From NCBI GenBank assembly GCA_910576975.1, contig CAJTJY010000009.1, forward strand, positions 1 through 64,000: a DNA stretch of 64,000 nt, written 5' to 3'. The stretch comes from an uncultured Lachnospiraceae bacterium (GTDB lineage Bacteria > Bacillota > Clostridia > Lachnospirales > Lachnospiraceae). The number at the start of each line of letters is the position of its first letter. Position 1 is the stretch's first letter. Positions 34,688 to 42,084 of this stretch are shown here, in pieces. The notes under the pieces are model-generated. The model did no database searches and had not been told where the DNA came from. It worked only from the letters and a program-made list of their open reading frames with translations. The position numbers and the translations under genes were made by a program.

Positions 34688-36615
34688 TATAATACCCGCT
34701 TAAATTTCTTTTCCAGTTCATATTTTGACATTGATATAATGGTGGGTCTGCCGTGGGGGCAATGGTAGGGGCTGTCCAAGGTAAGCAGTTCCCCAATTAG
34801 AGCCTCTATCTCAGGGCTTGATAGCTTTTGATTTCCTTTTACCGCTGCTTTGCATGACATGGAGGCTATTTTTTCGGTAATTATTTGGGGAGTTTCCCTG
34901 CCATGGAATTCCGAAAGGCTGTCTAGTATTTCCACCATCAGCCCTTTTCCGCTCAGTCCGTACATATTGGCTGGAATTGCGGTCACGGCATACTCTTTGC
35001 CGCCAAAATGTTCCAGCTCAAATCCAAGCTTCTTAAAATAGTCGATGTACTTTTTTAGAAGCGCTTCCTCCTGCATGCTCAAAGTCAGCAAAATCGGCGG
35101 ATAAAGGGTCTGGGAGGAAAACTCTTTGTCTTCCAAAGCTTTTAGCGTGCGTTCGTACAATACTTTTTCATGGGCGGCATGTTGGTCGATGATATAAAGC
35201 TTGCCGTCAAACTCTACCAGCCAGTAGGTATCGAAAAGCTGACCGATGATGCGATGGTCTTTCTTGGAAGAGATGTCCAGAAGTTTGCGTGTTGCATCTG
35301 GGAGAAGTTCCTGCTGTTCAAAGCAACGCTCTGTTGTCACTTTGGGAGCAACGGCAAAGTCTGAGGCTTCTGCCGCTATCTCAGAAGAAATTACAATATC
35401 GGGGCTTTTTTCTGACAATGCTTTGTGGTCATTCCCATGCTGCGTCTGCTTTTGAAATTTAGGCTCATAAGGGCTGTCCTTTTTGATTGCATGTCTTACA
35501 GCTTCCAAACGCTTCGTCTCAAAAGGTTCTGGGGCATGACGCTGGTTTTTCAGAAGCGCTTGTTTTTCCTGTTGTTGCCGTTTGCGTTCTTGCTGTTCCT
35601 GCCCCAGGCTCGCCTGATATACCAGCTCGTTTTCGTTAATAGCGGTCTTTATCAAATCCACGAGGGCATGGTAAACTGCTTCTCCATTGCTAAAGCGCAA
35701 TTCCATCTTTGTAGGATGGACATTGACATCAAGGAGGCTGCCGTTGATGGAAATATGCAGGACTGTAAAAGGATATTTATGTTGCATCACAAAGGACTTA
35801 TATCCTTCCTCAATGCCCTTGGCAATCAGGCTGCTTTTGATATATCTCCCATTGATAAAATAGGTCTCATAATTTCGGTTTCCCCTGGAGATTAACGGTT
35901 TTCCAATAAATCCGCAGACAGAAAAGAGATCGTTCTCTTTCTGGATTTCCAAGAGATTTGCTGCAATTTCCCTGCCGTAAATATGATAGATAATTTCCTT
36001 GAGATTGGAATTGCCTGAGGTATGAATTTTTAATTGATTGTTAGAAATGAATTTAAAGGATATTTCTGGGTGTGACAAAGCCATTCGTTCCATTAAATCA
36101 TTGATATATCCGGCTTCCGTCTGTGCAGCTTTCAGAAACTTCCGTCTTGCCGGGGTGTTATAAAACAAATTGCGCACCAGGAAAGTAGTTCCTTCCGGGG
36201 CGCCGATTTCCTCAATGGAAATTTCTTTGCCGCCCTCGATCAGATAGCGGACGCCGCTGATCTCATGAAATGTCTTGGTAATCAGTTCCACCTGGGAAAC
36301 CGCCGCTATACTGGACAATGCTTCTCCCCGAAATCCTAGGGAAGAGACAGTGACAAGATCTTCTACGCTGCGGATTTTGCTGGTGGAATGGCGCAAAAAA
36401 GCAAGAGGAACCTGTTCTTGTGCGATTCCGCATCCATTGTCTGTGATGCGGATAAAGGAGATTCCTCCGTCTTTGATTTCTACTGTAACAGCGCTGGCAT
36501 CAGCGTCTATGGCATTTTCTACTAATTCTTTCACCACGGAAGAGGGGCGCTCAATCACCTCTCCCGCTGCAATTTTATCGATCGTCTGCTGATCTAAAAT
36601 CTCAATATTCGGCAT
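34687..36615 (-). CDS. mutL: DNA mismatch repair protein MutL
   Basis: 642 residues. The N-terminal GHKL ATPase has the ELVENAIDAD (motif I), DNGCGI (motif II) and SLGFRGEALSS (motif III) boxes. The C-terminal domain keeps the endonuclease motif DQHAAHEKVLYE, so this MutL can nick DNA, as expected in bacteria without MutH. AAGGAG precedes the ATG. It starts its own operon with miaA; mutS is about 5.5 kb away across an inserted region. Confidence 0.97.
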   Translation of the reverse strand: MPNIEILDQQTIDKIAAGEVIERPSSVVKELVENAIDADASAVTVEIKDGGISFIRITDNGCGIAQEQVPLAFLRHSTSKIRSVEDLVTVSSLGFRGEALSSIAAVSQVELITKTFHEISGVRYLIEGGKEISIEEIGAPEGTTFLVRNLFYNTPARRKFLKAAQTEAGYINDLMERMALSHPEISFKFISNNQLKIHTSGNSNLKEIIYHIYGREIAANLLEIQKENDLFSVCGFIGKPLISRGNRNYETYFINGRYIKSSLIAKGIEEGYKSFVMQHKYPFTVLHISINGSLLDVNVHPTKMELRFSNGEAVYHALVDLIKTAINENELVYQASLGQEQQERKRQQQEKQALLKNQRHAPEPFETKRLEAVRHAIKKDSPYEPKFQKQTQHGNDHKALSEKSPDIVISSEIAAEASDFAVAPKVTTERCFEQQELLPDATRKLLDISSKKDHRIIGQLFDTYWLVEFDGKLYIIDQHAAHEKVLYERTLKALEDKEFSSQTLYPPILLTLSMQEEALLKKYIDYFKKLGFELEHFGGKEYAVTAIPANMYGLSGKGLMVEILDSLSEFHGRETPQIITEKIASMSCKAAVKGNQKLSSPEIEALIGELLTLDSPYHCPHGRPTIISMSKYELEKKFKRVL

Positions 36616-36678
36616 AAAAGCTCCTTATCTCGTAGGATCAGACTTTTCTGATATAACAAGTGTTCAGATATCGTCTCT

Positions 36679-36707
36679 ATTATATAGAAAAATTATCCCT
36701 TATTCAA
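36679..36707 (-). promoter_or_regulatory. Promoter of the mutL-miaA operon
   Basis: On the minus strand, TTGAAT (36707-36702), a 17-base spacer and a perfect TATAAT (36684-36679), about 65 bases before mutL. Confidence 0.7.
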
Positions 36708-36749
36708 GTAAAATTACCGTTAGATTTGTATAGAAGCATAAATGCAAAG

Positions 36750-36894
36750 AACCAATGAAGCTGTTGCAAAACAACTGTTATCGCTCCTGCGTAAATTTTA
36801 CAATATTTAACCGCCGGAGTAAAATATACAGAATATGGTTCCAAATTACAGAAACTTGGTCCATATATTGTATTTTGCAACAGAATCATTGGTT
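36750..36894. repeat. 145-bp element with 22-bp terminal inverted repeats
   Basis: AACCAATGAAGCTGTTGCAAAA at 36750-36771 matches, as reverse complement, the sequence at 36873-36894 with 2 mismatches. The interior has further short inverted pairs (ATTTTAC/GTAAAAT). The right arm ends on the stop codon of the SGNH-like gene. MITE-like or a large RNA hairpin; no transposase inside. Confidence 0.7.
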
Positions 36895-38485
36895 AATACA
36901 AGGTAATGTCTTTAAACAGATACGTTGAATCCTCGCTTCCAGTATGGTCTAGATATCCACCGTTAAAAATAATGGTTTTTTTGCTGTTCGCTTTCGTCAA
37001 ATCAATTACATATTGATGCCATTCATTGTCTAAATCATGATAATTTGCTGTTAATGTCCCGACAACCTGATTTTGCTCATTATATACATATACGCTCGGC
37101 TGTCCGTGATCAGAAACTTTTTTGCCATAGAATACAAGATAATGATAATCATCGACGTCGTCAATCACGAATTTTGCGCCAACATAACCATCATTAAGCA
37201 AGTATGTTGAAACTGGTTGTTCACTTCCTGATTCTCGATTCAAAGAACCACGACAGTGCAATTCCACACTTCCGTCCTGTGGATCTTCGACAATGCTTGC
37301 GTTTAACAATTGAGATTTTTGATCCGTTTCAAGCATTTTCAGCGGTGGCTTTCCTGTAAATTCTTCATTCAATAGAGCTGCCGCATAAAGATCATTTTCA
37401 TAATCTTGCTGATTATTTATTTGATTATAATCATAGGAGGTATAAAAATCAAATTCTTTGGCTAAATAGTCTTTATAATTGTCCGTTGTCAATAAATATT
37501 TGCCATCATGCATCCAACGCAGCATCAGACTGTTAATCCAATCGCCGTAGTGGGCATTATCTTTGTAATGATTCAAATCGGTGGTGATATCTGTCCTGTT
37601 GTTAAAAGAAAAAAGATAGATATTATCACATGCAAGGATTAACTCAATAATATATTGTTCCGCTTCTATTTGCTTATATATCGTTCCGCTTGCGGCAAGA
37701 TCTTTCCACCAGGCAATACTATATGGCGTAAAGAAATAATAAAAATTAACATCTGGGTGCGCATTGGCGAGGCTGGTAACATTTTGAAAAATATTTTCAA
37801 ATATGATATCTTTTTCTTCCTCTGAAAGATGAGCTTCCGGGCCAAGGCCATTGTATGTAATTCCGTTTGGGCATACTGTATTTCGCCCAAAAACACAGGA
37901 ATATTGCCATCGATAATCATCAAAGCTTGTAATTCCAGGTTTAAAATTAACATTGTATCTAGCAGACGCCATAGTATATACCCTGTTAAAAATAACATCT
38001 CTGTTAAACAGATATTCCACATCGTTAAAGGGATTGTTGTCATAAAGATATGTGGGATACACACCCAAATCCAATCTCATTCTTGAGGCAACGTCAAAAA
38101 ACATATTCATATCCAATCCACGGACTATGGTCTTAAGATCATCATTACTTGCGAATGCCCGGATCAAATTATCATTTATTTCTTTGTAAGAACCTCCAGA
38201 ATATGAAACCTTGATAGAATTTACTCCAAAGATGTCATCGAATTGAGAAGTCTTAAAATTTTCAGTCATTGATGTTCCAGTTATCAATGCATCATAGTCA
38301 AAATGTTTACTAATTCCATCATTTTGACTTCTTTGGTTATTTAAATCCAAGCTATAAAAATATTCATCTATATAGGGCTTATGGTAATGAAAATATGGAT
38401 CTACCTTATAAACCATTGCACCAATAATCCCAAGTATCGCAGCAATTAATATTGACCATCCTGTTAACCAGATTTTTGATTTCAT
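36893..38485 (-). CDS. SGNH-hydrolase-like protein paired with an MBOAT acyltransferase
   Basis: 530 residues. One N-terminal membrane helix (about 7-27), then an extracellular SGNH-like region with ALITGTSMTENF (candidate nucleophile Ser, about 70) and NHYKDNAHYGDWINS (candidate Asp/His end). A C-terminal beta-sandwich-like extension (about 410-530) follows, resembling a carbohydrate-binding fold. Together with the MBOAT gene 10 bases upstream it forms a DltB/DltD- or AlgI/AlgJ-like pair likely to O-acylate a cell-surface polymer. The polymer is unknown. The gene is visibly AT-richer than mutL and mutS on either side. Confidence 0.75.
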   Translation of the reverse strand: MKSKIWLTGWSILIAAILGIIGAMVYKVDPYFHYHKPYIDEYFYSLDLNNQRSQNDGISKHFDYDALITGTSMTENFKTSQFDDIFGVNSIKVSYSGGSYKEINDNLIRAFASNDDLKTIVRGLDMNMFFDVASRMRLDLGVYPTYLYDNNPFNDVEYLFNRDVIFNRVYTMASARYNVNFKPGITSFDDYRWQYSCVFGRNTVCPNGITYNGLGPEAHLSEEEKDIIFENIFQNVTSLANAHPDVNFYYFFTPYSIAWWKDLAASGTIYKQIEAEQYIIELILACDNIYLFSFNNRTDITTDLNHYKDNAHYGDWINSLMLRWMHDGKYLLTTDNYKDYLAKEFDFYTSYDYNQINNQQDYENDLYAAALLNEEFTGKPPLKMLETDQKSQLLNASIVEDPQDGSVELHCRGSLNRESGSEQPVSTYLLNDGYVGAKFVIDDVDDYHYLVFYGKKVSDHGQPSVYVYNEQNQVVGTLTANYHDLDNEWHQYVIDLTKANSKKTIIFNGGYLDHTGSEDSTYLFKDITLY

Positions 38486-38495
38486 TCTTCATCTC

Positions 38496-39947
38496 CTAAA
38501 AATTAAAGTATATAAATACTGATTCACCACCTAAGCAGATAAAGCCCCAGACAAAAGCAATTACAGCCAAAAACATTGTTGCAACCGTGTTTCTTTTAAG
38601 GTTTCTATAATTGTTTTCTGGTACAAAGCATATTGTCATTGCGAATATCATAAATGCCATCATCCAGAATCCGCGCATCAGTTGCCTCCATGTATCAATA
38701 AGTGGAATCGTATTACAAAGAAAGGAAGCTTCTTGAATGGTGAATTCATTTATAAGGGCGTTACTTATATTTGTATTCTCCATTGATAAAATCGTATGTA
38801 GTATCTTTTTCCACTGAAAGATAGAATCAGATCGAAACAATAGCCATAACACATTCACAACGCCGAAAGTGATAAGCCATCGAAACGGTTCAAAGATTTT
38901 TTTATCAAGTTTTTCAAGAGTCCGGTCAAAGAGGCTGAAGCCGCCATGTAAAATTCCCCATAAGATAAATGTCCAATTTGCTCCATGCCAGAACCCACTT
39001 GCCAAAAAGACGATCATTGTATTGACATAGGTGAAGAAAGCGCCTTTTTTGTTTCCGCCTAAGGGGATGTATATGTATTTTGTGAAAAATTTTGTGAGGG
39101 AAATATGCCATCTTTTCCAAAAATCACGTATTGAAGTTGCCTTGTATGGAGAATCAAAGTTGATTGGCAATGTTATATTTAACATCATCGAAGATCCCAC
39201 TGCCATGTCGCTATAGCCGCTAAAATCAAAATAGATTTGAAACGTGTAGAAAAGCATGATCAGAAACCAGTCCATGGCAGTAGCGGCGTCCATGTTTGCA
39301 TATCCCCAAGTAACCGCTTTAGAAAACGTATCTGCCAGAAATAGCTTTTTAAAGAGTCCAAAACTAAAAATTTTAACGCCAAAAGCTATGTTGTCCCAAT
39401 TAATTTTTTTGAGGCTTGCATTGTCTAGCTGTATAATAAACTCAACTGGATCTGCCAAAGGCCCCATTAGAATTTTGGGAAAATATAAGATATAGATTAG
39501 ATAATTAATGACGTCCAGCTTCTTGATCTCTTTTCTGTAAATCGCAATCATATAGGCGATCTGCTGGAATGTAAAAAAACTAATCCCTATCGGAAGAATT
39601 AACTCTTTTAAAGCAATTTCTTTCTCAAACCAAGCGTTAAAATTGACAATTGCAAAATTGGTATATTTGAAATACAACAACAATCCTACATTGATCACGA
39701 CAGGGACGGTTAAATATAGCTTATTCCACCGCTGTGTGTGCCTGATAGCGGCAGCAAAGGCAAAATTAATACTTAAGCTGATTATCATGACTGCTAAAGC
39801 AGTTTTATCGGAATAAGCATAAAATAAAATGCTTCCAGCAATTAAAAAAATATTTCCAACAATGGTATTTATTTTATTTCCAATGAAATAAGTAGCTACC
39901 ATTAATGGCAAGAAGACGCAAATAAAGATATATGAATTAAATTGCAT
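38496..39947 (-). CDS. MBOAT family O-acyltransferase
   Basis: 483 residues with ten or more membrane helices. The MBOAT signatures DFWKRWHISLTKFFTKYIYIP and the active-site His in FLASGFWHGANWTFILWG are present, as is the FSGYSDMAVGSSMML segment. It moves acyl groups, often acetyl, across the membrane for polymer modification, with the SGNH partner downstream completing transfer. AGAGGA precedes the ATG. AT-rich codon use as for its partner. Close to AlgI/PatA types rather than to DltB, since no dltA or dltC is present. Confidence 0.88.
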   Translation of the reverse strand: MQFNSYIFICVFLPLMVATYFIGNKINTIVGNIFLIAGSILFYAYSDKTALAVMIISLSINFAFAAAIRHTQRWNKLYLTVPVVINVGLLLYFKYTNFAIVNFNAWFEKEIALKELILPIGISFFTFQQIAYMIAIYRKEIKKLDVINYLIYILYFPKILMGPLADPVEFIIQLDNASLKKINWDNIAFGVKIFSFGLFKKLFLADTFSKAVTWGYANMDAATAMDWFLIMLFYTFQIYFDFSGYSDMAVGSSMMLNITLPINFDSPYKATSIRDFWKRWHISLTKFFTKYIYIPLGGNKKGAFFTYVNTMIVFLASGFWHGANWTFILWGILHGGFSLFDRTLEKLDKKIFEPFRWLITFGVVNVLWLLFRSDSIFQWKKILHTILSMENTNISNALINEFTIQEASFLCNTIPLIDTWRQLMRGFWMMAFMIFAMTICFVPENNYRNLKRNTVATMFLAVIAFVWGFICLGGESVFIYFNF

Positions 39948-40213
39948 ACTAATCCTCTCTGTACCTTAAAATCTGATTTGTTTTACTGATAAAGGGTCAG
40001 GGTGGATATTCATGGATGATTTGAGTGTATCGTTTATGATTCCTGATTTTTATTAAAATGCGTTTTACAAAATTTTAATAAAACAAATATCAAAAATTAT
40101 CATATCTTTCATAGATTTTTTGAACTTGCAATAGTATTACGATACATTCGGGTTTTAGTGACGAGAATTCATCTCCTATGAAATTTCATAAGAAGTAAAA
40201 TGAAAAATCGAGC

Positions 40214-40448
40214 ATGCCAGCCCCAAACATAAATAATTCCTTCATTCCCATAAACTCTTTTTTATTCAGCCTGTCTACAAACACTAGAGTTAATTCTATT
40301 TCTATATATTATTTTTTACAAGAAACAAAGAAGTTTTAGGAATATTTTTACTTAACATGTTTAGTTCCTTAAGCTGAAAGATAAAGAACGAAAGCGTTTT
40401 CTAACGACGATGTTCAAAGATGTTTGAAATGATTATCGGGGCTGGCAT
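40214..40448. repeat. Intergenic stretch bounded by an 11-bp perfect inverted repeat
   Basis: The gene-free region 39948-40572 holds ATGCCAGCCCC at 40214-40224 and GGGGCTGGCAT at 40438-40448, 235 bases end to end. The GC-rich ends stand out in AT-rich sequence. The interior shows no open frame of note. A 68-bp repeat begins 27 bases further on. A weak promoter for the MBOAT gene may lie near 40090-40125 on the minus strand; otherwise nothing was recognised. Confidence 0.45.
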
Positions 40449-40475
40449 AGAAGAGATTTGCTCATAGATATAAGA

Positions 40476-40543
40476 GTGAAAGAATTAGTTTAATTCTTTC
40501 ACAAACTACCTGTTTGTGCCAAAAATCGCACAGAATGGAGGAA
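40476..40543 (+). repeat. Orphan 68-bp RBS-carrying repeat
   Basis: Same family and exact length as at 9480 and 11802. It has an 11-bp stem GTGAAAGAATT/AATTCTTTCAC, ACAAAC-TACCT-GTTTGT, TGTGC/GCACA, then AGAATGGAGGAA. An ATG follows at 40547, but its frame stops after four codons (ATG AGA TTT TTC TGA), so no gene uses this ribosome site. The neighbouring gene is on the opposite strand. Confidence 0.9.
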
Positions 40544-40572
40544 TTCATGAGATTTTTCTGAAAAGGCTTTCG

Positions 40573-41052
40573 CTAAGAATTCTTTGATTGTTTATTCTCT
40601 GACGAGAAATATTTTTTTAACACATGCAAGCTCTCTTTACGCAATACGCCTGCAGTAACCTCAGGACGATAAGAGGAATGAGTGAACACGATATCGCTGC
40701 AGGCACAGCCTTCTTTCTGGAGAATCTGATTCAAATCCCTGTTGCTGGCGGCATACACAAGACGGCCTAATTTCGTCCAGACGATTGCGCCAGAACACAT
40801 GAAGCATGGCTCGCAACTGGAATACAGTGTATAATCGCTTAGCTTGGTAACCTGGGTTTTGGCACAGAATCCTCTAAGCAGCCCAGCCTCTGCATGAAAT
40901 GTTGGATCCGATGCAGAATATATTTGATTTTCATTGGTATAAACGATCACCCCGTCCTTTACCAAAACAGCGCCAAAGGGCTCATTGCCATGCTCAATGG
41001 CAAGCTCTGACAATTCAATTGCTCTCTTCATAAACAGTTCATCCTGGGACAT
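40573..41052 (-). CDS. Nucleoside/nucleobase deaminase (CMP/dCMP-type zinc deaminase)
   Basis: 159 residues. Zinc-site motifs are HAE in FHAEAGLL and PCxxC in SSCEPCFMCSGAI. The short size and the EPFGAVLV segment fit the guanine or tRNA-adenosine deaminase branch, but the substrate cannot be told from sequence alone. AAGGAGG precedes the ATG. It lies at the 3' end of the mutS operon after the PIN-like gene. Confidence 0.85.
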   Translation of the reverse strand: MSQDELFMKRAIELSELAIEHGNEPFGAVLVKDGVIVYTNENQIYSASDPTFHAEAGLLRGFCAKTQVTKLSDYTLYSSCEPCFMCSGAIVWTKLGRLVYAASNRDLNQILQKEGCACSDIVFTHSSYRPEVTAGVLRKESLHVLKKYFSSENKQSKNS

Positions 41053-41118
41053 AGGAACCTCCTTGCAATTTATTTAATGACTTTATTTGTAAACTTTTTG
41101 TTTGTTCAAACTAAGTTT

Positions 41119-41982
41119 TTATAAGTTTTCTTTCAGTACCCGGATCAGCGGCTTGAGTGCTTTGTAATATTTCTGAGGAGGGTTTTGGCCAAACTTTTTG
41201 TCAAATTCAGCACTGATTGCCTTTAAATTTTCCTTATTATGGGACTGAATGATCTTATAAGCCTCTGCTGCCCTGGCTACATTCAAACCATGCGCCTGTA
41301 ATGCTGTTTTTACCAGATGCACGCCTCTGCCTTGCTTATTATTGACACGGCTTTTGCACAGCTTTTTGCGCAACTCATGGTCCTCCTTGATTTTAAGATA
41401 CCATGCCCGTCCGTTCTCCTGCCCTAAGATGGCGACAAGGGTTTGATACCAGCCGCTTAAGTTGGAAGCGTCCAAAGACTTGGCAATTTCTGTGACATAC
41501 TGTTCTCCGCTTAGTTTTCCAGGGTTCAAATCTTTCGTTTTTTCAGAAATTGACAGTTCGGCTTTCTGTAAAGTCTGTTTTTTCTTTTTTGTGTCAGAGG
41601 ATTTTTTTTCCTTTTTTTCTTTCTTCTTTTTTATCTGAAATTCTTTTTGGCAAATATCAATGCCCCTTTGCTTCCAAAACGCCACTGTCTCTTGGAATCC
41701 TTTGTCGTTGGAAAAAATACAGAAAGAAGACTTAGGATGTTTTGCGATTAAATAGGAAAGCGCGCCCATAAGCTGGTAATCTAAGGCATTGCTTCCTGGC
41801 ACGCATTCCAGCCACAGGATTTTGTGATTATGCACCTGTTTAGACAGGTATTTTTCGAACCGCTTAGAGTGATTTTCTGTATAAAATGTTACGATCCGGT
41901 CTTTTTTCCTTGTTTTTGCAGATAATTTAAACCATCGGTCTCCGACATTTTCAGTGTCAATAAGATAATATTTTCTTCTCAA
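41119..41982 (-). CDS. PIN/NYN-like nuclease-fold protein with Lys-rich linker
   Basis: 287 residues from a TTG start behind AAAGGAG (8-base gap). The N-terminal part (1-115) looks like a PIN/NYN fold with acidic residues in YLIDTENVGD (D9), NALDYQLMGAL and FSNDKGFQ, which suits a metal-dependent ribonuclease. A very basic Lys/Glu linker (about 116-140) leads to a C-terminal helical region without a recognised domain. Located right after mutS, but no direct link to repair is known. Substrate unknown. Confidence 0.65.
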   Translation of the reverse strand: MRRKYYLIDTENVGDRWFKLSAKTRKKDRIVTFYTENHSKRFEKYLSKQVHNHKILWLECVPGSNALDYQLMGALSYLIAKHPKSSFCIFSNDKGFQETVAFWKQRGIDICQKEFQIKKKKEKKEKKSSDTKKKKQTLQKAELSISEKTKDLNPGKLSGEQYVTEIAKSLDASNLSGWYQTLVAILGQENGRAWYLKIKEDHELRKKLCKSRVNNKQGRGVHLVKTALQAHGLNVARAAEAYKIIQSHNKENLKAISAEFDKKFGQNPPQKYYKALKPLIRVLKENL

Positions 41983-42084
41983 TTAGAACGCTCCTTTCAT
42001 TTGGAACTGCATAGATAACTTTATGATTCTGCAAATTCGTTTCGACAATCACAGATACAGGGTTACATAAGATATTTATGTAAA

